This document shows positions 1 to 8,231 of a stretch of DNA of 64,000 nt, one piece after another. The translations under genes and the position numbers were made by a program. The notes below the pieces were generated by a model, which was not told where the DNA came from, did not search any database, and was given only the letters and a program-made list of their open reading frames with translations. The stretch is taken from contig NZ_JAJTTH010000001.1 of the NCBI RefSeq assembly GCF_021341665.1, forward strand, positions 248,001-312,000, in the 5' to 3' direction. Origin of the DNA: Pseudomonas sp. Au-Pse12. GTDB lineage: Bacteria > Pseudomonadota > Gammaproteobacteria > Pseudomonadales > Pseudomonadaceae. Position 1 is the first letter of the stretch, and each line of letters begins with the position of its first letter.

Positions 1-16
1 CCCTGTCAGGAGTGAA

Positions 17-262
17 TCAGCAAAGGCTGTCGGTGGCACTGAGCATGGGCAGCGCTGGCAGGCTCATGTCGCGAATGGCGGCTTCGAGCTTGTCCTGATA
101 GAGGCTCAGAATGGAGTAGTCGAGTTTCTGGGTGATGTTCGCGCCGCCTGCGCAATTTTGCAGAAGCTCTTCCAGGGCGCCGGCCACCAGGTCCGCGGTG
201 ACTTGCAGGACATTCAAGCCAAACGGGCTATCGACAATGACCAGACTCGTTAAATCGTACAT
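17..262 (-). CDS. Small conserved hypothetical protein
   Basis: An 81-residue acidic protein without a signal peptide or membrane segment. The start is supported by an AGAGG element about 5 bases upstream of the ATG. It resembles in size and composition the many small Pseudomonas proteins of unknown role, but I cannot place it in a named family. It stands alone, and the next gene is divergent. Confidence 0.55.
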   Translation of the reverse strand: MYDLTSLVIVDSPFGLNVLQVTADLVAGALEELLQNCAGGANITQKLDYSILSLYQDKLEAAIRDMSLPALPMLSATDSLC

Positions 263-445
263 ACAACCTCTGCGGTCACTGTGATGAACAATAATGGCTA
301 TGAGCCATCACTATTTTAACTAAACCGCCGCCGGGCTGTCACTGGGCGAGCGCGGAGGCGGCGGGTTTTTGTGCGGTGAATTTCCTGCACCCGGAGGCCA
401 CTGTGTGTACCATTCGGGCCCGCGTAACAATCAGGTTCGATCTGC

Positions 446-949
446 ATGCTGATACTGACAAAGGGCAACCACCAGGGCCTGAGGATAGGGCCGCGCTGGC
501 CGTCCTTAAGGGTCATGGTGGACCACCGGGCCTTTGCACAACTGCTTGAGGTTCAGTCCAGGCTGCCGTGCTCTGTGCAACTGCTGGTGACCCGTGGTTA
601 CGAGCACAAAAGCAGCTACCTGGGCGCTTTCAGGAGCCTGTCGCGCTGGCTGGGCATCCGCCTGTTCTGCCGGTGTTATCCGCAACGCAAGCAGGAACTT
701 GAGGACATCTTCGGCTCCAACGGCCACGATGTGGATGGCACTCATGTCGATGTGTCGATCGTCCTCGACGGCAAGCGCTTGCGTTTCCTGCCTTTGGGCG
801 TCTTCACCTCGCCGGCGCGCCAGAACCGGCGCCAGGCGCGTTACGCGGCGGTGGTTGATGAAGTCAAGGAAACCCTGAGGCAATGTGGCTTCGAGAGCCA
901 CCGCAACCCTACGGAAAGCCTGCAGATCCATTGCGACTACAAGGCGTGA
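446..949 (+). CDS. Conserved hypothetical protein, 167 aa
   Basis: A soluble, arginine-rich protein of 167 residues with no signal peptide. The middle holds the stretch IFGSNGHDVDGTHVDVS and the C terminus reads NPTESLQIHCDYKA. I read these as conserved segments of an uncharacterised Pseudomonas family. The start at 446 keeps a basic N-terminal segment. An internal ATG at 515, preceded by AAGGG, is the alternative. No function is assigned. Confidence 0.6.
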   Translation: MLILTKGNHQGLRIGPRWPSLRVMVDHRAFAQLLEVQSRLPCSVQLLVTRGYEHKSSYLGAFRSLSRWLGIRLFCRCYPQRKQELEDIFGSNGHDVDGTHVDVSIVLDGKRLRFLPLGVFTSPARQNRRQARYAAVVDEVKETLRQCGFESHRNPTESLQIHCDYKA

Positions 950-1018
950 GCGAGTTCAGTACCGCGTCGGCCATGCAGCGCCCAGGGCGCTTGCCGATGC
1001 CAGTGATAAGGATGTTAC

Positions 1019-1252
1019 GTGTTGCGAAGTCTGTTGTTGCTGGCGCTGGCCCTGGGGCTGAATGGGTGCACGGCATTGATGACCCGAACCACTCCCTACA
1101 CCTGCCCCTATATCGGTGTGCGCATGGACTGGGCCCTGGCGAAGGAAAACAACGGGGTGCTCTGGCCATTGCTGGCGCTGGACGCACCGTTTTCCGGCGT
1201 GGTGGATACGCTGATGTTTCCCTTTGAATATGAGCACAGCTGCACGCTTTGA
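1019..1252 (+). CDS. YceK/YidQ-type small lipoprotein
   Basis: A 77-residue protein starting at GTG with a hydrophobic leader ending in the lipobox LNGC (Cys17). It is therefore probably exported and lipidated. The mature part (TPYTCPYIGVRMDW, then LALDAPFSGVVDTLMFPFEY) matches the pattern of YceK/YidQ (DUF1375) outer-membrane lipoproteins: a first segment around the variable-region aspartate and a closing D-PFS-V-DT-LLP-like motif. The family's role is unknown. It lies between a hypothetical gene and cigR without obvious operon linkage. Confidence 0.75.
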   Translation: MLRSLLLLALALGLNGCTALMTRTTPYTCPYIGVRMDWALAKENNGVLWPLLALDAPFSGVVDTLMFPFEYEHSCTL

Positions 1253-1378
1253 TTCATGAAGGCTGAGATGCAGGCGTTCATGGATAGCCGCTGGCGCTGG
1301 GTGAAAGAGCTTCCCCGCTGATCTGGGGGAATGCCGTCTACAGTGGAGTGTGACAGAGGCCTTCTTAAGAGCATCGAT

Positions 1379-1846
1379 ATGTACAAGTCCAATTGGTGGG
1401 TGACCACTCTTGCCTGTCTTTTCCTGATCGCGGTTTCTCCTCTGGTCTTGGCCGACCCGGGCGGTGGCAAGGGTCAGGGCCATTCCAGGTCTGACTCCGC
1501 GGATGATCACGGGCAGGGCAACCAGAACGGACACGGCAAAGGTAAAAAATCGGCTTCCGAGGAGTGGAAGCACGGCCCCAGCATCGATCGTGGCGGTGTT
1601 GTGGGCATTCTCGGTGGGCATCGCGAGTATTGGAGTCCGGGGCCGGCATTGCCTCCCGGCATCCAGAAGAATCTGGCCCGCGGCAAGCCTCTTCCTCCGG
1701 GAATCGCCAAGAAACTCGACAGTCGGCTGCTCGGCCAATTGCCTCGCTATGACGGTTACGAATGGCGGCAGGCCGGAACTGACCTGATCCTGGTGGCCAT
1801 TGCCAGCGGGATCATCTACGAAGTGCTGAATGACGTCTTGAACTGA
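1379..1846 (+). CDS. CigR-family (anti-virulence regulator-like) protein
   Basis: A 155-residue protein from ATG 1379, chosen because it begins just before a signal or anchor segment (WWVTTLACLFLIAVSPLVLA). Next comes a Gly/His/Lys-rich low-complexity linker, then the repeated PPGIQKNLARGKPLPPGIAKKL motif characteristic of CigR/RcnB-like proteins. A C-terminal hydrophobic segment follows (LILVAIASGIIYEVLN). CigR was named in Salmonella as an anti-virulence membrane protein. Its role in Pseudomonas is unclear. The upstream in-frame ATG at 1331 is less likely because it adds a charged extension before the leader. Confidence 0.75.
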   Translation: MYKSNWWVTTLACLFLIAVSPLVLADPGGGKGQGHSRSDSADDHGQGNQNGHGKGKKSASEEWKHGPSIDRGGVVGILGGHREYWSPGPALPPGIQKNLARGKPLPPGIAKKLDSRLLGQLPRYDGYEWRQAGTDLILVAIASGIIYEVLNDVLN

Positions 1847-1856
1847 TAGGGCCTGC

Positions 1857-1888
1857 CGAGGTTGCAGCCCATTACGGCTGCAACCTCG
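1857..1888. terminator. Perfect hairpin between convergent genes
   Basis: A 13-bp perfect inverted repeat, CGAGGTTGCAGCC and its complement, with a 6-base loop. It lies between the ends of the convergent cigR-like and fabF-like genes. It has no T-tract on either side, so it is a probable shared 3' structure rather than a textbook terminator. Confidence 0.5.
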
Positions 1889-1912
1889 ATACAGGTCCCG
1901 TCGGTTGGACGA

Positions 1913-3181
1913 TTAATCCCAGCGCTTGAACAGCACGCTGGCATTGACCCCACCAAAACCGAAGCCGTTGGACAGGGCATATTGCATGGCAACCTGGCGT
2001 GCCTGGCCGCTGACCAGGTCAAGGCCTGCGGCGGCGCTGTCCGGGTTTTCCAGGTTGAGCGTGGCCGGGGCAATCTGGTCGCGCAGGGCAAGGATGGTGA
2101 AGATCGCCTCGATCCCTCCGGCCGCGCCCAGCAAGTGGCCGGTGGCGGATTTGGTGGCGCTGATGGCCGGGCCGCTGCCGCTGCCAAAAAGGCTCCTGAT
2201 CGCTGCCAGTTCGCCTTTGTCGCCCACGGGCGTGGAGGTTGCGTGGGCATTCAGGTGCTGCACCTGGGAAGCCTGGATGCCGGCCTGACGCAGCGCCTGC
2301 TGCATGGCACGGCGGGCCCCGTCGCCATCTTCCGGGCCGGCGGTCATGTGGTAGGCGTCGGCGCTGGTGCCATAACCCACCAGTTCGGCGATGGGGCGGG
2401 CGCCCCGGGCCAGGGCATGTTCCAGCTCCTCGATCACCAGCAGACCGGCGCCTTCACCCATGACAAAACCGTCCCGGGCCTGGTCGAACGGGCGTGATGC
2501 GCGTTCCGGGGTGTCGTTGTAATCGCTGGACAAGGCCCGGGCCGCGGCGAAGCCGCCCAGGCTGACCCGATGAATCGATGCTTCCGCACCGCCACAGACG
2601 GCAATGTCGATTTCCCCGGCGCGGATCATCCGTGCGGCATCGCCAATCGCCTGGACCCCGGCGGCGCAGGCGGTGACCGGCGCGCCCAGTGGCCCCTTGA
2701 GCCCGTAGCGGATCGAAACCTGCCCGGCGGCCATGTTGCTCAGGAACGAGGGAATGGTGAATGGCGACAGGCGACGCGGGCCTTTGCTGTCAGTGATGCG
2801 TACCGCCTCGGCGATGGCCGGGAAGCCCCCCACGCCCGAGGCAATGATGGTGGCTGTGCGCTCCCGGGCTGCTTCGCTATCGGGTTGCCACCCCGCTTGG
2901 GTCAGGGCTTCTTCGGCCGCCGCCAGGGCGAAGAGGATGAAGCGGTCCATCTTGCGCTGCTCCTTGGGCGCCAGCAGTCGATTCGGGTCGAAGCCGGCTT
3001 GCGGGTCCTGGAGCGAGTCGGGCACCTGGCCGCCGATGGTGGTCGACAGATCGCCGATAAGCGCTTCCGGCAATTGGCGGATGCCGGACTGGCCTGCCAG
3101 CAGGCGCTGCCATACCGATTCGACGCCACAGCCCAATGGCGTGATTGCGCCCATGCCGGTGACTACGATGCGTTTACTCAT
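1913..3181 (-). CDS. Beta-ketoacyl-ACP synthase II-like (FabF family)
   Basis: A 422-residue condensing enzyme, full length for FabF. It starts MSKRIVVTGMGAITPLG. The catalytic cysteine is in VTACAAG, and the two histidines are in HATSTPVGD and KSATGHLLGAAGG. The C terminus has the glycine-rich NGFGFGG. FabF enzymes condense malonyl-ACP with acyl-ACP in the cytoplasm. No acpP or fabG lies beside it, so this is an extra stand-alone FabF, not the fatty-acid cluster copy. It is divergent from an HxlR regulator, which may control it. Confidence 0.9.
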   Translation of the reverse strand: MSKRIVVTGMGAITPLGCGVESVWQRLLAGQSGIRQLPEALIGDLSTTIGGQVPDSLQDPQAGFDPNRLLAPKEQRKMDRFILFALAAAEEALTQAGWQPDSEAARERTATIIASGVGGFPAIAEAVRITDSKGPRRLSPFTIPSFLSNMAAGQVSIRYGLKGPLGAPVTACAAGVQAIGDAARMIRAGEIDIAVCGGAEASIHRVSLGGFAAARALSSDYNDTPERASRPFDQARDGFVMGEGAGLLVIEELEHALARGARPIAELVGYGTSADAYHMTAGPEDGDGARRAMQQALRQAGIQASQVQHLNAHATSTPVGDKGELAAIRSLFGSGSGPAISATKSATGHLLGAAGGIEAIFTILALRDQIAPATLNLENPDSAAAGLDLVSGQARQVAMQYALSNGFGFGGVNASVLFKRWD

Positions 3182-3297
3182 GGGAATCCTGCTCCTTCAG
3201 CATACGAGGTTGGGAAACAACGAAACGTGGACGACACTATCATCATGAAAGTAACATCTGGGTCCATAAATATTCAGCCGCCGTGTGGGAGCCAGGC

Positions 3298-3783
3298 ATG
3301 CAACGAAAGAGTCTGATTGACGTGGAGTGTCCGATAGCCCGTGGCCTGGAACGGGTCGGTGAGTGGTGGAGCATCCTGATCATGCGTGATGCATTGCAGG
3401 GGCTGCGGCGCTTCGATGAGTTCTCCCGGAGCCTGGGAATCGCTCCGAACATGCTGACCCGGCGCCTGAACTCCCTGGTGGAAGCCGGGTTGCTGGAGCG
3501 CGAGGTCTATAGCCAGCGTCCCTTGCGTTATCAATATGTGCCGACAGCCAAGGGGGAGGACTTTCGGGTCGTGCTCTTGGCATTCGTGGCCTGGGGCAAT
3601 CTGCACTTCGCCCCTGAAGGCGAGAGCGTGCAGCTTGTCGAGCGCGAAACCGGCCTGGCGGTACAGCCGGTGATGGCGGACCTGGCCAGTGGCCGATTGG
3701 TGCCGTTGCAGGCGTGTACGGTGCAAGCCGGGCCCGCCGCCAGTGCCAGCATGCGTCAGCGTCTGGGAACTAGGGTTGAGTGA
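3298..3783 (+). CDS. HxlR-family transcriptional regulator
   Basis: A 161-residue winged-helix protein. The start at 3298 follows GGGAG. The N terminus contains the HxlR signature: Cys in VECPIARGLERVGEWWSILI, then RRFDEFSRSLGIAPNMLTRRL for the recognition helix. The 50-60 residues beyond the DNA-binding domain are probably a small regulatory extension. It is divergent from the FabF-like gene, with about 115 bp between starts, a layout that suggests local control. Its 3' end overlaps the convergent membrane-protein gene by 14 bp. Confidence 0.85.
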   Translation: MQRKSLIDVECPIARGLERVGEWWSILIMRDALQGLRRFDEFSRSLGIAPNMLTRRLNSLVEAGLLEREVYSQRPLRYQYVPTAKGEDFRVVLLAFVAWGNLHFAPEGESVQLVERETGLAVQPVMADLASGRLVPLQACTVQAGPAASASMRQRLGTRVE

Positions 3784-4669
3784 TGCCTTGGGTGGCCGGT
3801 GGCTCGGGCTGCTGGGCGTCCGCCAGGGCCTGGGCAACGGGCGCCGGGTTGGCTGCCAAAGGGCCGATGTTGCTCGGTATCAATTTGCCGACGACATAGC
3901 CGCTGTGGCTGATCAGGGCCAGTAGCAGCAAGGTGTTGTGCAGTTTCGGCAGTGTCTCCAGCAGCCAGTCGGCAGCGCCCAGGCTATGACCGACCGCGGC
4001 GCCGTAGACAAGCACCACCAGCAGGGTGATCAGCAACATCTGCAAGCGGGGCAGGTCGACGATGGCGGCGTTGGTCACATCCTCTCCGCGGATCAGGTCG
4101 GCCAGCCGTGCATCCTGGGGAGTGCTCTTGACCAGCACCTGGCCTTTCGCCGTGGGTGCCGCGGCAAGGTTCTGGCTGTCGAGCAACTGCTGGCTGGCGG
4201 CCGCCAGCGCGCCGAGGTTTGCCGGCTGTTCGGCCTTGCGATTGAGGACCATGGGGGCGCTGACGAAACTGGCCAGGTTGAAGCCCATCAGGGCGATCAG
4301 GTTGTAGTCGAGGTCTACCATCAGTGCCGTGGTGGCGTCGCCGCGGACGATGTTGGCGATATACACCGTGTACAGGGTGGCCAGCACCAGCAGGGTCCAC
4401 AGGCTCATCTGCAGCCGCGATAGCGAGTAGCGGTTGCGTTCGTCGATCAGCACCCCGAGGACCCGACCGCGAATCCTCAGCCCGGCCAGGATGAACAAGG
4501 CGAGCAGGCCTAGCAGGCAGCAGGCCCACGCCGCGAGGCGCGGCCAGTCGAGGTGATGGGCGATGGTCAGGTCGGGCGCGGGGCTGGGGTGGCTCAAGAG
4601 GATGGCGCCGGGAGCTCCCGCGGCCAGCAGTACGGCCAGGGTACGCAGCAGATAGCCATGGGTGTTCAT
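3770..4669 (-). CDS. Multi-pass membrane protein of unknown function
   Basis: A 299-residue protein with about six hydrophobic segments: near residues 8-25, 45-68, 90-112, a hydrophobic stretch near 125-140, and a pair near 210-270. A soluble loop of about 60 residues sits in the middle. The start chosen is the second ATG, since GGAAGG abuts the first one at 4681. No transporter or enzyme motif is recognised. It ends by overlapping the HxlR gene. The role is unknown. Confidence 0.6.
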   Translation of the reverse strand: MNTHGYLLRTLAVLLAAGAPGAILLSHPSPAPDLTIAHHLDWPRLAAWACCLLGLLALFILAGLRIRGRVLGVLIDERNRYSLSRLQMSLWTLLVLATLYTVYIANIVRGDATTALMVDLDYNLIALMGFNLASFVSAPMVLNRKAEQPANLGALAAASQQLLDSQNLAAAPTAKGQVLVKSTPQDARLADLIRGEDVTNAAIVDLPRLQMLLITLLVVLVYGAAVGHSLGAADWLLETLPKLHNTLLLLALISHSGYVVGKLIPSNIGPLAANPAPVAQALADAQQPEPPATQGITQP

Positions 4670-4837
4670 CGCATCAGGCATCCTTCCTGTCGGGGCGGTG
4701 CAGGTCCTGGTGTTACCCGAGTTGCAGCGCGGCCCTGGATGCGGGGCTTGATCCAGGGCCGCTCGCAGTTGGGTATAGCGAATCTTTTTCCGCGCAGCGC
4801 GCCGTTGGTCGGTTGCTAGCAGCCAGTGGTCGTTGCT

Positions 4838-5572
4838 TCAGCGCGAGCGCTGGCTGCGCTGCCAGGCCGGATGAAAGTGCCGCCAGTGGGCGTCCTGGGC
4901 CGCCGCCAACAGTTCGCGGTCGCCGCGGGTGTCGCCCCAGGCCCGCAGCCGGTACTGGCTCAAGGGGCCATAGACATTTTCCAGGCGCAGAACTTTGTTC
5001 TCGCAACGGCAATTGTGCCCGGCGATGTGGCCGGTCAGCACGCCGTCGACCACTTCCAGTTCAGTGCCGATCAGCCGCACGCCCAGGCGTGTGGCGAAGG
5101 GTTGCAGGACCAGGGCCGGAGACGCCGAGCACAGGGTAACCAGGGCGCCGGAGCGAAGCTCCTCGGCCACCGATTGCAGGCCCGCCGGGCGCATCAAGCG
5201 TTGCCAGGCTTGCAGGCAGAACGCCTCTGCTTGCTGCTGGACCCATGCCGCCTCGACGCCCTTGAGGAAGGTCCTGATCAGCTGCGCCTTGAGCTGATCG
5301 CGGTCCACCCGGCGCACCAGGTACTTCAGGCTGGGCAGCGCCAGGCCGAGTATCCGTCGATTGAACTGGCGATGCCCAAAGGCAAAGCGCAGAAACGGCA
5401 CGAAGCTGTCATGGCGGGTCAGGGTGCCGTCGAAATCGAACACCGAAAGCACTTGCCCGGCCCCCGGGTTGATAACAATGGCGTCTGGCGCAAGCGCTTG
5501 TGTCGTGGGGGCTTGGCCCTGGGGCGGCAAGCCTGTGTCGGCAGGGGGGCCGGCTGGCAGAAGGGGCGACAT
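4838..5572 (-). CDS. HAD-IB family hydrolase (SerB-like)
   Basis: A 244-residue protein with a HAD phosphatase core. Motif I is FDFDGTLTRHDSF (nucleophile Asp), motif II is the Ser in TLCSASPALV, and motif IV is WGDTRGDRELL. A helical cap lies between motifs I and II, typical of subfamily IB (phosphoserine phosphatase-like). The first 40 residues, proline-rich, look non-conserved, so the start may be further downstream. The likely reaction is phosphomonoester hydrolysis in the cytoplasm. The substrate is unknown. Confidence 0.8.
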   Translation of the reverse strand: MSPLLPAGPPADTGLPPQGQAPTTQALAPDAIVINPGAGQVLSVFDFDGTLTRHDSFVPFLRFAFGHRQFNRRILGLALPSLKYLVRRVDRDQLKAQLIRTFLKGVEAAWVQQQAEAFCLQAWQRLMRPAGLQSVAEELRSGALVTLCSASPALVLQPFATRLGVRLIGTELEVVDGVLTGHIAGHNCRCENKVLRLENVYGPLSQYRLRAWGDTRGDRELLAAAQDAHWRHFHPAWQRSQRSR

Positions 5573-5684
5573 GGGAGTTCTCGTTGGGGGCGGCTGACGG
5601 GTACGCGGCCGGTTGGACGGCCAGCGGTTGCAGTTTACCCGCTCTGCGTTGCTGAGCGGGGGCGCGATGAGTGGGCTGGCGCGC

Positions 5685-6218
5685 CTACAGGCGCAGCATG
5701 GGCAAGGGGTTCCAGGGGCGAGTCAGCAACTGCCTGGCGGACAACTGCACCAGGCGCAGGTGAAAGCCCGCATCCGGAAACGCGGCGAATACCCGGCGCC
5801 GGTCTTGGCGTGAGAGGCCGAAACTCAGCATGCCCAGGGAAACATCGATCCAGTCGGCGCGGCGGAATGCTTCCACCAGGCTGCTCGGATGCGCGGCGGT
5901 GCTGATCTTGTGGTGCAGCTCAATCATGGGTAGCACTTCGGCGGCCCATTGCGGCTGGTCGATTTCCTTCAGATAGGCCTCAGCCAGGAGCCGTGAGGGC
6001 GCCAGGTAGTCGAAGGTGCCGGCGGTCCAGATGCCCAGGTCATGAAAGGCCCCGGCGATGCAAAGTATGTGCAGTTGTCGGGCATCGGCATCCATCAGCA
6101 GGTGGCAGAAGTTGATCACCCGGTACACATGGTTGCGATAGCCGGTGAAGTCCTTGCCCAGTTCGCTGCGATAGCGCTCCAGCAGTTCGTCGAGCCATTC
6201 CAGTTGGGTCAATAGCAT
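5685..6218 (-). CDS. HD-domain phosphohydrolase-like protein
   Basis: A 177-residue protein whose start at 6218 is preceded by AAGGAAG at good spacing. It has the HD signature in LHILCIAGAFHDLGIW and a further His pair in MIELHHKIS, which could complete a metal site. The family includes small metal-dependent phosphohydrolases, but the substrate is not evident. An 11-base G tract lies 27 bp upstream of the start, possibly in the 5' leader. It follows the TetR gene in the same direction with a 61-bp gap, so co-transcription is possible. Confidence 0.7.
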   Translation of the reverse strand: MLLTQLEWLDELLERYRSELGKDFTGYRNHVYRVINFCHLLMDADARQLHILCIAGAFHDLGIWTAGTFDYLAPSRLLAEAYLKEIDQPQWAAEVLPMIELHHKISTAAHPSSLVEAFRRADWIDVSLGMLSFGLSRQDRRRVFAAFPDAGFHLRLVQLSARQLLTRPWNPLPMLRL

Positions 6219-6244
6219 TGCAGCTTCCTTGCGGGTGCCGATTC

Positions 6245-6255
6245 GGGGGGGGGGG
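6245..6255. repeat. G11 homopolymer between tetR and HD gene
   Basis: Eleven consecutive G on the + strand (C on the coding strand), 27 bp upstream of the HD-domain gene start and 25 bp after the tetR stop. Tracts this long are prone to slippage. Confidence 0.9.
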
Positions 6256-6279
6256 TGTGTGATCGTCGGGCGTCCAGGG

Positions 6280-6921
6280 TTAACGGGAGGTCGCCGGTGC
6301 GTGCTGCGGTGCCTTGTCACGAGCCCTTTCAACCATGGCCACGATCTGGCTGTAGAGTTCTTCCTGGGCTTGCTCGAACGTGATGTCGCCCAGGGCGGCA
6401 GCGTGAGAAAGTGCCTCGGCGGCGCCGAGCATGGCGCGCAGCCCGGCGGTGCTGAGCGTGGCACCGGCGGTGAAGGGCTCCAGGGCGTTGCGACAGCTTT
6501 CCAGGAAGATTGCCTCGTAGTCGCGCTTGGTCCGTTCAAGTTCCGGCGAGCTGGCCAGGGCCGCAATGACGCCGGGTATTTCACGGCCCTGGCGCTGGAC
6601 GCAGTCGATGTAGGACGCGGCAATGACCTCGGCGCGCGCGCTCAGACTGGGCGAGGCGGTTGCCAGGGCCTGGCTCATCAACGCGCTCTGGCGCTGATCG
6701 TAGTCTCGGTACAGCGCTGCCAGGAGTACTGCCCGAGTGTCGAAATGATCGTAGACCACGGGTTTGGTGACGCCGGCCTGTTCCGCCAGATGCCCCAGAG
6801 TCAGGGCCTCGGTGCCTTGTTCACGAACGATTTGCCAGGCCACCGCCATCAGCTGCTGCAATCGCTGCTCCCGCGACAGGCGTCGGCGCGGCGCGGAATC
6901 GGTTTTCTGGCTGCTTGACAT
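6280..6921 (-). CDS. TetR-family repressor
   Basis: A 213-residue regulator with an N-terminal TetR helix-turn-helix (residues about 15-65: LTLGHLAEQAGVTKPVVYDHF) and a helical ligand domain of the TetR_C type. The ATG at 6921 is the first usable start. It is divergent from a flavodoxin-fold oxidoreductase, with an imperfect inverted repeat in the 93-bp intergenic space. By analogy with similar pairs it probably represses itself and that neighbour, releasing on binding a small molecule, perhaps a quinone or other electrophile. Confidence 0.85.
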   Translation of the reverse strand: MSSSQKTDSAPRRRLSREQRLQQLMAVAWQIVREQGTEALTLGHLAEQAGVTKPVVYDHFDTRAVLLAALYRDYDQRQSALMSQALATASPSLSARAEVIAASYIDCVQRQGREIPGVIAALASSPELERTKRDYEAIFLESCRNALEPFTAGATLSTAGLRAMLGAAEALSHAAALGDITFEQAQEELYSQIVAMVERARDKAPQHAPATSR

Positions 6922-6926
6922 GGCTA

Positions 6927-6969
6927 TATACCAAAGGTAGGTTGTTTTTCGTAACTTACCAAAAGTATA
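6927..6969. promoter_or_regulatory. Probable TetR operator (inverted repeat)
   Basis: Arms TATACCAAAGGTAGGTT (6927-6943) and AACTTACCAAAAGTATA (6953-6969) match at 12 of 17 positions when one is complemented, including the whole outer TATAC and inner GGTA/GTT blocks. The site lies in the divergent tetR-oxidoreductase promoter, 6 bp from the tetR start codon. Confidence 0.6.
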
Positions 6970-7014
6970 TAAATCCCCTTCGATCAGCGCAATGCGCTTG
7001 CAGGAGTATTCGCC

Positions 7015-7623
7015 ATGCACGCACTTATTGTTTTTGCCCATCACGACCCCAAGTCCCTGACCCACAGCGTGGCCCAACAGATTGCCGAGGGGCTGGGTGA
7101 GGCTGCGGGGCATACCTTCGAGATGGCCGACCTGTGGGCCGAAGGCTTTGACCCCTGCTTTGGCGCCGCCGATATCGCCGTGCACCGGACCCGGGTCGCG
7201 CCGCCTGCCGACGTTCTTGCCGAGCAGGCACGGATTGATCGCGCCGATGCCCTGGTGCTGGTCTACCCGGTTTACTGGTGGTCCATGCCGGCGTTGCTCA
7301 AGGGCTGGATCGACCGGGTGTTCAGCAATGGCTGGGCGTTTGATTTTCAGGCCGATGCCAAGCTGGAGAAGAAGCTCGGGCGCCTTGGCGTGCACCTGGT
7401 GGGCATAGCCGGGGCCGATGCCGACACCTACCAGCGCCATGGTTATCGTGAGGCGATGAAGACCCAGATCGATCATGGCGTGTTCGATTATTGCGGGGCC
7501 AGGGTGCTGACGTCGCAGTGGCTGTTCGAGTCGGAGTCTGTGGATCAGGCCGCCAATCTGCAGCGTACCCGCGCAACCGGGCAAGCCTTGTTCAGCCACC
7601 ACAGGCTCGTCGAGCCGGCGTAA
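7015..7623 (+). CDS. Flavodoxin-fold NAD(P)H oxidoreductase
   Basis: A 202-residue protein of the NAD(P)H dehydrogenase (quinone)/KefF-MdaB family. It has the N-terminal FMN-binding segment MHALIVFAHHDPKSLTHS, the central VLVYPVYWWSMPALLKGWIDRVF motif (split here by a short aromatic run) and GWAFDF. Members transfer two electrons from NAD(P)H to quinones or related electrophiles in the cytoplasm using FMN or FAD. The divergent TetR gene and the inverted repeat between them point to inducible expression. Confidence 0.85.
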   Translation: MHALIVFAHHDPKSLTHSVAQQIAEGLGEAAGHTFEMADLWAEGFDPCFGAADIAVHRTRVAPPADVLAEQARIDRADALVLVYPVYWWSMPALLKGWIDRVFSNGWAFDFQADAKLEKKLGRLGVHLVGIAGADADTYQRHGYREAMKTQIDHGVFDYCGARVLTSQWLFESESVDQAANLQRTRATGQALFSHHRLVEPA

Positions 7624-7888
7624 GGCGATTGCCGGGCACATTCATCAGGGCAGGGCAGGAAGTTGTGGTCGGCAGGGTCGGCGGTTGCGACCTTGCGGGC
7701 GGGGCAGGGTTCAGCCCCAGCAGCACCAGGCAAAGGTGGTCAGGCAGAGCAGCAAGGGCAGGGCATCGAGAAATTCATTCATACCAGCACATTCCAGTCG
7801 GGCGAGTGCCGGCAATTTAAGGCGGCTGCCGAGGCCTGTCTGTTGCGATTCTGTGAATTTTCAGTGCTATTTCGTTTAACGCTGGAGG
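7624..7888. other. Intergenic, nothing supported
   Basis: No gene or clear structure seen. The short open frames here lack start signals and recognisable protein features. Confidence 0.5.
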
Positions 7889-7930
7889 CGCTACAACGCT
7901 GCGCTGAGTGGCACGTTGTAGCGTTTTTTT
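7889..7930 (+). terminator. Rho-independent terminator
   Basis: Arms CGCTACAACG (7889-7898) and CGTTGTAGCG (7914-7923) are perfectly complementary and are followed by a run of seven T. It is oriented to end + strand transcripts from the oxidoreductase gene. Confidence 0.75.
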
Positions 7931-8030
7931 AGCCGTTCCGGAAGCGGCTCCTGAAATCAGAAGTCTCAAAAAAAGTGTGGATATTTAATGACTTAGGTGA
8001 TTTTATCTGCGTTTTTTTTCTCAAAATATG

Positions 8031-8060
8031 TTGTTACAGAATGTACGATTCCGTTACTAT
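8031..8060 (+). promoter_or_regulatory. Sigma-70-type promoter for candidate sRNA
   Basis: TTGTTA (8031-8036) and TACTAT (8055-8060) are separated by 18 bp and precede a short non-coding stretch that ends in a strong terminator. Confidence 0.5.
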
Positions 8061-8066
8061 AGCCCC

Positions 8067-8134
8067 GCGTTCACCTACCACGGTTTATGCATTTTTAGCC
8101 CCAAGTGTCCATCAGCTACTTGGGCTTTTTTTTG
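8067..8134 (+). ncRNA. Candidate small RNA with intrinsic terminator
   Basis: About 68 bases between a plausible promoter and a terminator. The terminator stem is AGCCC(C)AAGT (8097-8106) with ACTTGGGCT (8118-8126), followed by eight T. The body is unstructured and rich in C and T (GTTCACCTACCACGG), as in Hfq-dependent base-pairing RNAs. No open reading frame fits. I do not recognise it as a named RNA. The alternative is a leader or a second terminator of the upstream unit. Confidence 0.45.
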
Positions 8135-8231
8135 CCTGGAATTTGTCTCGGGTGGCGTTCTTGGCGCGAGCTGGATGCACAGGATTCATGGTCGGGCACC
8201 TGGCTTGCTCGACCGTTGCCCGCCTCGCGGC

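Noticed and set aside
325..364. Hairpin CCGCCGCC/GGCGGCGG followed by TTTTT, resembling a + strand terminator
   Set aside because: No + strand gene precedes it and the loop is 24 bases long. Too weak to list as a feature.
956..1738. A 260-codon minus-strand frame
   Set aside because: It runs antisense through the lipoprotein and cigR-like genes, has no family features, and is produced by GC-rich third positions.
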